A stretch of DNA of 64,000 bases from CAINFV01 sp964409235 (GTDB lineage: Bacteria > Chlamydiota > Chlamydiia > Chlamydiales > FEN-1388): positions 27,168 to 91,167 of the forward strand of contig CAYPCN010000003.1 of the NCBI GenBank assembly GCA_964409235.1. Reading direction: 5' to 3'. A model generated the notes under the pieces. That model was not told the origin of the DNA. It saw only the letters and a program-made list of their open reading frames with translations, and ran no database searches. Positions 34,727 to 42,536 of the stretch are shown here, in pieces. The stretch's first letter is position 1. Each line of letters begins with the position of its first letter. The position numbers and the translations under genes are program-made.

Positions 34727-36152
34727 ATGTCTCTTGTCCCCCTCGTCGCCATTCTCTTAGCCATGCCGCTGTCATCCGCTACGGCTGCTGCTGTCCCCCC
34801 CCCCCCCCCGTTGCGTCAGATTCTTGATGCACACAAAGATCCGAAGAACAGCGGTGATGCGACACAGTGGTCTATTGTAGACCCGACAGCATCTCAGCAA
34901 CGGGAAGACAAAGGTTTGTTACGGGGACCTCGAGGGCATAGAGGGCCAAGAGGACATAGGGGACCCAGAGGCTATAGAGGTCCTAAGGGAAAGGATGGGG
35001 AAGAAGGAGAAAAAGGGAAGAAAGGAGAGCGGGGGCCTCAAGGGAAGCGTGGATCCGCTGGCCCAGCCGGTGAGACTGGAGCGATGGGTGCCACAGGAGA
35101 ACAAGGGCCAGCAGGGGCCACTGGAGCAACAGGAGACACAGGTCCGGCAGGACCAACTGGGCCGACAGGTGCCGACGGTGCCGATGGTGTCGATGGTGCC
35201 ACAGGGGCGACTGGCGCGACCGGAGCTACAGGAGAACAAGGGCCAGCAGGGCCAGCAGGGGCACCTGGAGCCACAGGAGAAACCGGTGCGACAGGAGCCA
35301 CTGGAGCAACGGGAGAAACAGGGCCTACAGGACCAACTGGGCCGACAGGTGCCACAGGAGAGACTGGAGCCACAGGAGNNNNNNNNNNNNNNNNNNNNNN
35401 NNNNNNNNNNNNNNNNNNNNNNNNNNNNNNNNNNNNNNNNNNNNNNNNNNNNNNNNNNNNNNNNNNNNNNNNNNNNNNCGGGAGAGACTGGAGCCACAGG
35501 AGAAACCGGTGCGACAGGAGCAACTGGGGCAACAGGAGAGACAGGGCCTACAGGACCAACTGGGCCGACAGGTGCCACAGGAGAGACTGGAGCCACAGGA
35601 GAAACCGGTGCGACAGGAGCAACTGGGGCTCAAGGGTCAACAGGTGCAACGGGGGCGACAGGAGCCACCGGTCCTACGGGACCAACTGGGCCAACTGGGA
35701 GTATGGCGCAAGCCTATGGAGGAGTTTATTTAAGTTGGACGGGGCTAACACCGGGCTCTATAACTATGTCTGGTATTGGCACTGCTGGTACAACATTCAC
35801 TGCTTTTAATGCGACTGGCCCTAATTTGAATACAACCTACCCCAACCCATGTGGTACTAATAATGACGTCATTGATGTTTCCCTGGATGGCATATATTAT
35901 GTGTCTTTTACCGTGAATTTTAAGTTTCAGACCGATACCCTGACATCGCAAATTGCCGTTATGAGGAACGGCGGCATAACTGATATTAGATCTAGAAATC
36001 ATGTTACCGAAAGCGGAAGCGGTTTCTTCCTTTCTGGAGGGGGCTTTTTGGCGCTCAATGCAAATGACCGGATTAATCTGCGAATCTATTTGTCGTCTAC
36101 GCGGACTTTAGAGATCTATAGTGCATGTTTGAATGTCATAAGGGTGGGATGA
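34727..36152 (+). CDS. Collagen-like surface protein, interrupted by a 100-N gap
   Basis: ATG 34727 with GAGGAG upstream opens a signal peptide (MSLVPLVAILLAMPLSS). A run of 15 C (34795-34809) encodes five Pro just after it. A basic collagen stretch follows (GPRGHRGPRG, GEKGKKGERGPQG) and then long Gly-x-Thr repeats (GATGETGATG, GPTGPTGPTG). The 100-N gap at 35379-35478 puts the two halves in different frames. Since 100 N is a nominal gap length, the natural reading is one gene whose true gap length restores the frame. After the repeats the C-terminal 145 residues form a BclA/C1q-like globular domain (AYGGVYLSWTGLTPG ... DGIYYVSFTVNFKF), probably the trimerising head of a surface fibre. Confidence 0.85.
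34795..34809 (+). repeat. Poly(C) tract of 15 inside the collagen-like gene
   Basis: A homopolymer of 15 cytosines directly after the signal-peptide region, encoding consecutive prolines. At this length the gene is in frame; gain or loss of one or two bases would end translation early. Such tracts behave as phase-variable switches in several bacteria, including poly(C/G) tracts in C. pneumoniae surface genes. Confidence 0.9.
35379..35478. other. Assembly gap (100 N) in collagen repeats
   Basis: Exactly 100 N within near-identical GACAGGAGCCAC-type repeats. The round number indicates a scaffold gap of unknown true size caused by repeat collapse, and explains the apparent frame change. Confidence 0.97.
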
Positions 36153-36179
36153 GCGTCAGAGACATCTATTATATTGTAG

Positions 36180-36236
36180 CGTGCAGCCCTGTTCTAAGGC
36201 CTCATTGTACGAATGAGCTTGGAGCCACGCTGCACG
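36180..36236 (+). promoter_or_regulatory. Nested hairpin upstream of the propeller-like gene
   Basis: Outer stem CGTGCAGC (36180-36187) pairs with GCTGCACG (36229-36236); inner stem CTCATT (36201-36206) pairs with AATGAG (36212-36217) around GTACG. It sits 24 bases before ATG 36261 and just before its AAGGAGG. No T-run follows. It may be a 5' leader structure or a transcription terminator of the collagen-like gene. Confidence 0.45.
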
Positions 36237-36260
36237 GGCCTCAAAAGGAGGGGTCAAATA

Positions 36261-37601
36261 ATGGATAGACTCAGAAATACCCCGAGAATGGGTTGGAAAG
36301 TATTTTGCTTTGTGGCTTTGTTCTCTTGTAGTACAGCGTTATCCATAACAATGGATCCTCCTGTCTGTATTTCAGGCATCTCGTACGCTGCAACATGTCC
36401 GGCTATCGCGGCGAGTTCAGAGAACCGTGCTCTTGCTGTGTGGATAACTGATACACAGGGACAGGGACTGAATCAGATTGCGGCGGCAGAGTTTCTAGGA
36501 GCATCATCGTGGAGTGCTCCACAGGTTTTGGAAACCGTGTCGCCAGAGCAAGCGCTCGACAATCCGTGTATTACGATGAACAGCGCGGGAAATGCCATTG
36601 CTATGTGGATAGTCGAGGGTGAGCAGGGTGGAGTGCGAGCTTCGAGCTATGATTATGATCCTGACCCCATCACAGGCGGCTGGAGCTGGAGCGAGCCGAT
36701 TTTTATCAGTGACAGGAATGTAGATTACCATTCCATTCGCTTGGCCATGAATAGCGCAGGAGATGCAGTTGCGATCTGGAGACAATGCAATGACCTCTAC
36801 GCTGGGTATCATTACGTGTACGCCTCCATGTATTTCCATAGTATAGGGTCTTGGACAAATGCGCAGGTTCTCTCTCCAGATAATGGATTTTCTGATGCCC
36901 TTGATGTTGTACTCAATGATGCAGGGGAGGCGATAGCCGCATGGGAGTACTATGATGGAACGTACCATTTTCAATCGTCGAGCTATATGAACATGGGCGA
37001 GCAGTGGCAGTGGCTTCCCCCTGTGAATATATCTCCCAGCTGTGGATCGGCCATGTGGTGTCAGCTGAGTCTTGACGGGGCAGGAAACGGTTGCGCTGTG
37101 CTGCAGACCTGTCCGAATAATAGCTTTCAATGGACATCGCGATCACCAACGGGAGAATGGTCAGCATCTCAAAATATTCCTTATCAGTGTTGCCATGGGT
37201 CAAAACCCTCTTTTTCGACGGATGGGAATGGCAATGGGGTGTTGGCTTGGTCCTTGTGCGACGAAGAACAGTATGCGATTATGGTTTCGATGCTGCAGTT
37301 TGGCGAGTGGACTTCTCCAGTAGCGATTTGTTCGGCTGACTCAGAATCTTTTGCCTATCCCATTGCGGCGATGAATCACAGTGGAGAGGCCGCGGTGATG
37401 TGGAGAGAGATACAGACCAATTCGTTTGAAATTACTTCTTTTTCTCAAGAAGAATGGGGAGAGCCTCTCAGTCTCTCAGACGGAGATCTTTGGCCGACTA
37501 AACATGACGTTGCCATAGATGCCTCAGGCAATATTTTTGCTGTGTGGGGGCAGGCAGAGGGGGGAGAAGTCATTATGGCGTCATCAGGAACGGCTGAGTG
37601 A
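36261..37601 (+). CDS. Secreted beta-propeller-like repeat protein
   Basis: ATG 36261 is set by AAGGAGG six to eight bases upstream. A signal peptide (WKVFCFVALFSCSTALS) precedes seven clear copies, and one weaker copy, of an N/D-x-x-G-x-A-x-A-x-W motif: MNSAGNAIAMW, MNSAGDAVAIW, LNDAGEAIAAW, LDGAGNGCAVL, TDGNGNGVLAW, MNHSGEAAVMW and IDASGNIFAVW. Spacing of about 45-60 residues fits one motif per blade of a seven- or eight-bladed propeller. No catalytic residues recognised. The last motif lies inside the region that overlaps the rsmD tail, so the C terminus is probably real. Likely an exported or surface binding protein of the accessory block. Confidence 0.8.
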   Translation: MDRLRNTPRMGWKVFCFVALFSCSTALSITMDPPVCISGISYAATCPAIAASSENRALAVWITDTQGQGLNQIAAAEFLGASSWSAPQVLETVSPEQALDNPCITMNSAGNAIAMWIVEGEQGGVRASSYDYDPDPITGGWSWSEPIFISDRNVDYHSIRLAMNSAGDAVAIWRQCNDLYAGYHYVYASMYFHSIGSWTNAQVLSPDNGFSDALDVVLNDAGEAIAAWEYYDGTYHFQSSSYMNMGEQWQWLPPVNISPSCGSAMWCQLSLDGAGNGCAVLQTCPNNSFQWTSRSPTGEWSASQNIPYQCCHGSKPSFSTDGNGNGVLAWSLCDEEQYAIMVSMLQFGEWTSPVAICSADSESFAYPIAAMNHSGEAAVMWREIQTNSFEITSFSQEEWGEPLSLSDGDLWPTKHDVAIDASGNIFAVWGQAEGGEVIMASSGTAE

Positions 37602-38152
37602 GACGGTGCAAACTGCCACAGATCTGAATCCCCACTGGTGCGGTGTGAAACGAGAGAGAGCGTCGACAGGGTGCGGGGAGTAAAGGTCTTTTTCCTTGTT
37701 TCTAAAAATACATAGGCTCCAGGGCTGAGCGGAAGTGTGGTGTCGATGATGTGCAACAACTCGTGCACAGGGTCGATGAATGCGTAGGGCGGATCGATGT
37801 ACACAAAGGAAAATGGCTCTGAGGAAGAGGCAAGGACGGGCAACGCTGTAAAGACATCCAGGGGAATAACTGTCGAGACAGATTCGAGATGAAGGTGGTG
37901 AAGTGTTGTCCGTAGCGCTGCGATGGCCTGATGGTTGTTGTCAACAAAGATGCACCGCTGCGCTCCTCTGCTCAGAGCTTCGATGCCCATGGCTCCGCTG
38001 CCAGCAAAGAGGTCAAGCGCCAGCCCCTCTTCGATCCCCCCCTGACAAATATTGAACACCTGCCCCCGTACCTTCGACGAGGTCGGCCGTATCCCACTTG
38101 AAGCCGGAATCGTAATGTCGCGATGGCGTAATGAGCCCCCAAGAATTCTCAT
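37445..38152 (-). CDS. rsmD: 16S rRNA (guanine966-N2)-methyltransferase RsmD with extended tail
   Basis: Methylates G966 of 16S rRNA. The N terminus MRILGGSLRHR, the RPTSSKVRGQVFNI motif, SAM-binding LDLFAGSGAMGIEALSRGA, and catalytic DPPY (YIDPPYAF) are all present. The conserved fold ends near SDLWQFAP at about residue 180; the remaining 50 or so residues are low-complexity (Ser/Pro-rich) and are encoded antisense to the end of the propeller-like gene, an overlap of 157 bases. The tail therefore looks like read-through past a lost stop. ATG 38152 overlaps the stop of the upstream TPR gene (ATGA). Confidence 0.92.
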   Translation of the reverse strand: MRILGGSLRHRDITIPASSGIRPTSSKVRGQVFNICQGGIEEGLALDLFAGSGAMGIEALSRGAQRCIFVDNNHQAIAALRTTLHHLHLESVSTVIPLDVFTALPVLASSSEPFSFVYIDPPYAFIDPVHELLHIIDTTLPLSPGAYVFLETRKKTFTPRTLSTLSLVSHRTSGDSDLWQFAPSHSAVPDDAIMTSPPSACPHTAKILPEASMATSCLVGQRSPSERLRGSPHSS

Positions 38153-39141
38153 GAGCCTGCCGAAAGTATTCCAAGAAGGGGTTTATAGGCGCCATAATGG
38201 CTGATGAGCTCTTCAGCAAGAAGAGGCTGAATGGGCTTGAGGAGCTCGTACACCTCGAGTCCTTTGGCATTCTTCCCTTGGCGAAAGTACAATATGCCAA
38301 GGCGTAGCAGAGCCTGGTGGTCATCAGGACATAGTCGGATAATCGCTTCGCATTCTTCGATCTCCTGCTCTGGCATGTCCAGCTCTCGATAGCTGATGGC
38401 AAGCTGATCGTGAACCCATAACTGATCAGGAGCAAAAGAACGAAGGATAGAGAGTTCTTCAATGGCGCTGTTGGAACTAGCGCGGCCTTTGGTTTCTAGG
38501 AGCAGCTGCGTGCGAGAGGTGAGCAGAATCTGAGGCCATGCCATCAATGGCTTGGTTTTTATGGGTTCTAGGTAGTGGGTGGCTAGCATCACATAGCAGT
38601 TGGCAAGGGCAGCGTGGTACTGGAGGTTGGTAGGGGCTGTTTTGATACGAGCGATATGCTGGTTGATCGCCGAGAGAAAGAGCACTTCGGCAAGGATATG
38701 GAATGGCAGCCACGCTACATAGCCGATCAATCGATTACAGGGGGTTGCGATCCAGGCCAGCCATGAGGGGCTCGCGATCAGATGGTGGGGCAGGCTGCGG
38801 ATCGACAGAGCGCACCGTGCATACAGCTCGCCAAGCTCGCCCGCGTCAAGATGGTCAGGTGCTACGATGGTGTCGATATGCTCTTTGGCAGCAAGGGCAT
38901 GCCGGACGACGCTCTCCTTGACATACAGATGGAAGAGGTAGAGGAGAAAGGCCAGAAGAATGATACAGGCGGTGGTCAGCGAGACAATGAAGTCCGACCC
39001 AAGGACAAAGCCAATGACCCCTACGGCAATGAGCAGGGCGACGAGCAGGATGCCAAGGACTTGGGCGGCATAGGCCCGTTTCACAGAAGATGAAAAGCGG
39101 TTGATTGCTGGGAGAAATCGTTCCAAAGGCAATGCGTTCAT
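38149..39141 (-). CDS. TPR-containing membrane protein
   Basis: A 330-residue protein starting at ATG 39141 (an upstream TTG at 39174 is unlikely). Two membrane spans near the N terminus (AQVLGILLVALLIAVGVIGF and LTTACIILLAFLLYLFHLYV) are followed by a cytoplasmic or periplasmic helical domain and C-terminal tetratricopeptide repeats (HDQLAISYRELDMPEQEIEE and ALLRLGILYFRQGKNAKGLE). I cannot name a specific family; chlamydiae carry a similar uncharacterised membrane TPR protein near rsmD, but this is from memory. It lies between the EamA carrier and rsmD, coupled to the latter by ATGA. Confidence 0.82.
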   Translation of the reverse strand: MNALPLERFLPAINRFSSSVKRAYAAQVLGILLVALLIAVGVIGFVLGSDFIVSLTTACIILLAFLLYLFHLYVKESVVRHALAAKEHIDTIVAPDHLDAGELGELYARCALSIRSLPHHLIASPSWLAWIATPCNRLIGYVAWLPFHILAEVLFLSAINQHIARIKTAPTNLQYHAALANCYVMLATHYLEPIKTKPLMAWPQILLTSRTQLLLETKGRASSNSAIEELSILRSFAPDQLWVHDQLAISYRELDMPEQEIEECEAIIRLCPDDHQALLRLGILYFRQGKNAKGLEVYELLKPIQPLLAEELISHYGAYKPLLGILSAGS

Positions 39142-39177
39142 GCGATGAGGTATCCTCACGTTGGGAGTACACAAGGG

Positions 39178-40149
39178 CTACGGAGCATCCGCGTTCGACG
39201 AGGATAACGGTACCACGTTGGGCGATACTTCTGAAGAGGCAACAGCAAGAACGAGATCCTGCGTCTTGATCTCTTCAAGGTAAAAGATGAACAGTCCTAT
39301 GAAGACGATGCAGAGCGAAATAAAGAACCATATATCGATCATCTCATTGTGGAAGATCCAGCCAAACAGCGCTGTGAAAAGCGGTGTGGAAAGGCCGGCA
39401 AAGGCCATGAAGGTTGGAGAGAATTTCTGCAACAGCAGTCCGTACAGATTGTAGCAGAGGATGTTTGAGACAATGATGAGGAACAACGTGCTCTCGATCC
39501 ACACGCTGTAGTTGGTGATCGGGAACGGTGCCCACGGTTCGACAATGGCTGACTGCACGAGGGCCAAGGCCCCACCAAAGAGCATGGAATAGCCATTGGC
39601 AACGACCGGGGGGCAGTTGCTGTCATGGACGAGTTGCCGCAAGAGAATCCACCCTAGAACCGATGCCACGACAGCACCAACGACGGCAAACTCAGCCCCT
39701 GACACCCCCCACACAGTTCCTGTTGTGAGCTCCTGCATCGTTTTATCAGCAAAGGTAGGCCAGAGCCCTGCAAAGCCCAGCAGCAGACCAATCCACTTGC
39801 GATAGGTCATCAGATCCTTGAGGATGATATAGGACAAGAAGGCTGAGAGGAATGGCGACAAACTATAGATAAAACAGGTCTTAAAAGAGGTGAGGTACTG
39901 CAAGCCCCATAGCTCAAGAACGTTGGTGAGGTAGATGTTAAAAAATCCAAGGAGCGCGACGCGAACGGCAGAGCGCAGCGTAAGGCGGAGCGACTGCGGC
40001 ATGCGCACGACGGCATAGCCAAGCATGAGGAGTCCGGCTATCGCCATCCGGCTGCCAACAAGGAAGCATGGAGACGCATATTCCAACGCGCCTTTAGCCA
40101 CAGTAAAGACGCTGGCAAAAAGAGCATATAAAATGAAAACGAGCCACAT
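39178..40149 (-). CDS. EamA/DMT-family transporter
   Basis: Ten-span carrier of the drug/metabolite superfamily: two EamA repeats of five helices each, for example LVFILYALFASVFTVAKGAL at the start and WIGLLLGFAGLWPTF, then LFTALFGWIFHNEMIDIWFF near the end. A second, lower-confidence start is TTG 40161; ATG 40149 is used. In C. trachomatis a related DMT protein imports S-adenosylmethionine, and this protein could be its counterpart, but the substrate is not readable from sequence. The presence of metK nearby would make SAM import less essential. Confidence 0.88.
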   Translation of the reverse strand: MWLVFILYALFASVFTVAKGALEYASPCFLVGSRMAIAGLLMLGYAVVRMPQSLRLTLRSAVRVALLGFFNIYLTNVLELWGLQYLTSFKTCFIYSLSPFLSAFLSYIILKDLMTYRKWIGLLLGFAGLWPTFADKTMQELTTGTVWGVSGAEFAVVGAVVASVLGWILLRQLVHDSNCPPVVANGYSMLFGGALALVQSAIVEPWAPFPITNYSVWIESTLFLIIVSNILCYNLYGLLLQKFSPTFMAFAGLSTPLFTALFGWIFHNEMIDIWFFISLCIVFIGLFIFYLEEIKTQDLVLAVASSEVSPNVVPLSSSNADAP

Positions 40150-40328
40150 AGAAAACTTCAAAGGTTGCGCTACAAGAGTGTATCAAAAAATGCCTCGTAC
40201 GTCCAGAAAGAGTTTTTGCAATCGGTTGATTCAGATTTTTTCGCCTTTATGAGGTCTTAATTTTCGTGTGGGATAAATCTAATTCCCCTTTGGGGATTTG
40301 TAGAAAAAATAAATAAGGAGATGTGATT

Positions 40329-40991
40329 ATGTCGACAATCATGGATCTTGGGGTATTGTCATCGGCTGGTGCGTCGCCGGAGCTGTGTCGCGAACTCCAC
40401 GAGGGGAAATTCGAGATCAAAGCGTCGCGAGATGCGGTAGAAGTGTGCGGGAGCGATGGAACGCGTCTATTCCGCGTGACTACTGACGGCGTAGACCATT
40501 CTGTATTGAAAGAAATCTTTGCGAAGAATACCGATCTTCAAAGATGGGTTGGTGAAGGGAGAGTCACAGCTCGTGCCCACAAGGGCAATTGCAATGTGCT
40601 CAAGGATTTTTCTGCGGATGCGGCGCTCCTTCCTTTCCGCGGAGAAAACGGCAAAGTGCGGGTCAAAATAGAAAAACGGCATGAAGGCAAAAAAGGCAAA
40701 TATGAAAAACATGCTGCCTATACGCCATTCGTCTCTCTCAACACCGCGCTGTATCGTGCATGCTGCATCGCTATGGAACAACTGACTGGGAAGAAGATGG
40801 CCGAGAAGTCGCAAGAGTTTTTCCAGCTCGCACCACAGATCCGGTGGAATGAGAAGACCAAATGCCATGAGCGAGTAGAAGAAACAGTCGTGGAAAAGTC
40901 GCGGTCAGACAAAGCTGTGTACAAAGAACCACACATTGAAGTCGTTCCTACAAAAGGAGAGACACGTCACCATACACGTCATTCACACTAA
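40329..40991 (+). CDS. Hypothetical basic protein with strong ribosome-binding site
   Basis: ATG 40329 is preceded by AAGGAG at an ideal distance. The 220-residue product has no signal peptide or membrane span; the centre is Lys-rich (KVRVKIEKRHEGKKGKYEKH) and the tail ends HHTRHSH. No family recognised. It is transcribed alone from a 180-base AT-rich region that contains the inverted repeat AATTCCCC/GGGGATTT (40281-40299). A cytosolic protein or a type III effector are both possible. Confidence 0.75.
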   Translation: MSTIMDLGVLSSAGASPELCRELHEGKFEIKASRDAVEVCGSDGTRLFRVTTDGVDHSVLKEIFAKNTDLQRWVGEGRVTARAHKGNCNVLKDFSADAALLPFRGENGKVRVKIEKRHEGKKGKYEKHAAYTPFVSLNTALYRACCIAMEQLTGKKMAEKSQEFFQLAPQIRWNEKTKCHERVEETVVEKSRSDKAVYKEPHIEVVPTKGETRHHTRHSH

Positions 40992-41182
40992 AGAATGAGG
41001 ATAGCCTCCTACGTCGCTCACCGTATGCACGTTTTTGCCATAGGTCTTCTGATCTCTCACAGAGCCGATCAAGCACAGCAAAAGCGTGCAAGAGGTGAGC
41101 GAGTTATAGGCAAGAACCCCGTCATTTGGCTACCCTTACTGACCTTGGTATTTGACAAATCGTTGCTACAAGAGTTTTGAGC

Positions 41183-41872
41183 ATGCAAAAGCCAAAAATT
41201 CTATTGATTGAGGATGAAGAAGATATTGCAGCTCTCATCAAGCTGCAGTCTGACATCTCTGGGTACAAAATCGTCGTAGCGTACGATGGCCTCAACGGGT
41301 ACGAAGCCGTTGAGCGAGAGAATCCCGATCTTATTGTGCTTGACCTCATGCTTCCAGGACAAAATGGCCTTGACGTATGTAGAAAGGTCAAGACAAACCC
41401 CAATCTCTGCCATATTCCCATCATCATCGTCTCGGCGAAGAGCGAAGAGACAGATGTCGTGCTCGGCCTTGAGCTCGGTGCTGATGATTACGTGACAAAG
41501 CCATTCTCACCGCGTATTCTCTTTTCTCGGGTCAAAGCTGTCCTTCGAAGAAATACCGAGGGAGAAAAGCCAATGCCGGTCATCTCCTTTGGGGATTTTA
41601 CCGTTGAAATCGAGAAGTACCTCGTCAAGAAGCGCGATAAGCCAGTGCAGCTGACGCTCTCTGAATTTGGCATCCTTCGACGCCTCGTCACGAATCGAGG
41701 GAAGGTGCTCACAAGAAATCAGCTGCTCGACGATCTTCAGAGTGACGACGCTTTTGTCGTCGACCGCAATATCGATGTTCATGTGGCAGCCCTTCGCAAG
41801 AAACTCGGGCCGAATTTTGAATTTATCGAGACGGTTCGCGGCGTTGGATACCGATTTCGCTCGGATGATTGA
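41183..41872 (+). CDS. OmpR/PhoB-family response regulator (orphan)
   Basis: Receiver domain with the acidic pocket (LLIEDEEDI), the phospho-acceptor Asp in LIVLDLMLPG near residue 51, the switch Ser in IIIVSAKSE and the Lys in VTKPFSPR; then a winged-helix DNA-binding domain (LTLSEFGILRRLVTNRGKVLTRNQLL and VHVAALRKKLG, ending in VRGVGYRF). All phosphorylation residues are present, unlike the atypical chlamydial ChxR. No sensor kinase gene is adjacent. ATG 41183 is used; a TTG at 41177 is the alternative. The last 50 bases overlap the opposing membrane-protein gene. Confidence 0.93.
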   Translation: MQKPKILLIEDEEDIAALIKLQSDISGYKIVVAYDGLNGYEAVERENPDLIVLDLMLPGQNGLDVCRKVKTNPNLCHIPIIIVSAKSEETDVVLGLELGADDYVTKPFSPRILFSRVKAVLRRNTEGEKPMPVISFGDFTVEIEKYLVKKRDKPVQLTLSEFGILRRLVTNRGKVLTRNQLLDDLQSDDAFVVDRNIDVHVAALRKKLGPNFEFIETVRGVGYRFRSDD

Positions 41873-42527
41873 ACGTGCGCTTGAGGTTCTCTAGTTCAGC
41901 GCCGAAATAGGCCCAGCTGAGAGCAGGAGAGAGTTCCTGCGAGCCGCGTCGTAGTCGAGAGACGAGGACCGACGCCCCTTCTTGGGAGAAAGAGACTTGC
42001 AGTTCAATAGAAAGCATGACTTTAAATGGCCAAATATCCGGCTCGGGCTTGGAAGCGTCAATAACAAAAGAAGAACCCGAGATTTTTGGAATGATGGCAA
42101 AGGATTTCAGGCCTTCGACGTTCATCTTCGAATGATTAGCCAGAAGCGCGATGAGCGCTTGGGGCGTGATTTGCTGCAAAATGGTGGGGACCTCGTGCTC
42201 CCTATTCTCGTGGACGGCGCGCTTGAGAGCATGTTCAAGTTGAAGGTATTGAGAATACCAATAGTGCGGGTTGTCGAGGTACTGCCGCCGTGCGATCGCA
42301 TACATCTGACGGTCTTTCCGGACGTCGCGAGGGACGTCAAAGAGATCCGCCGTGGCAATCCAGAGGACGAGGACCGACAGGACAAAGCTCAATAACAGGA
42401 AAAAGGTCTTCCATCGGACAAGGGCAAGGCAAGAGGCTGTGCGTCTGCCATGGGAGGACGAAGGAGAGAAGTCGCCAAGTTCCTCTTGTCCTTCTTCGTG
42501 CGTCGCGACGCTGTCTATGCTTTCCAT
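41823..42527 (-). CDS. Hypothetical single-pass membrane protein
   Basis: A 234-residue protein with a hydrophilic cytoplasmic N terminus (about 38 residues), one membrane span (WKTFFLLLSFVLSVLVLWIA), and an extracytoplasmic domain of about 175 residues with no recognised family. The extracytoplasmic part starts with a helical segment (DRQMYAIARRQYLDNPHYWY). It follows metK by 9 bases on the same strand, and its 3' end overlaps the response regulator by 50 bases on the opposite strand. Confidence 0.78.
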   Translation of the reverse strand: MESIDSVATHEEGQEELGDFSPSSSHGRRTASCLALVRWKTFFLLLSFVLSVLVLWIATADLFDVPRDVRKDRQMYAIARRQYLDNPHYWYSQYLQLEHALKRAVHENREHEVPTILQQITPQALIALLANHSKMNVEGLKSFAIIPKISGSSFVIDASKPEPDIWPFKVMLSIELQVSFSQEGASVLVSRLRRGSQELSPALSWAYFGAELENLKRTFNHPSEIGIQRREPSR

Positions 42528-42536
42528 CGTCTCCTC

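Noticed and set aside
34919..35596. Minus-strand and alternate-frame long ORFs across the collagen repeats
   Set aside because: They are shadows of the Gly-x-Thr repeat, rich in Pro-Val-Ala or Ser-Cys patterns produced by reading the same triplets on the other strand.
40995..41180. 61-residue ORF between the basic hypothetical protein and the response regulator
   Set aside because: No ribosome-binding site, no recognisable pattern and it runs into the regulator start.
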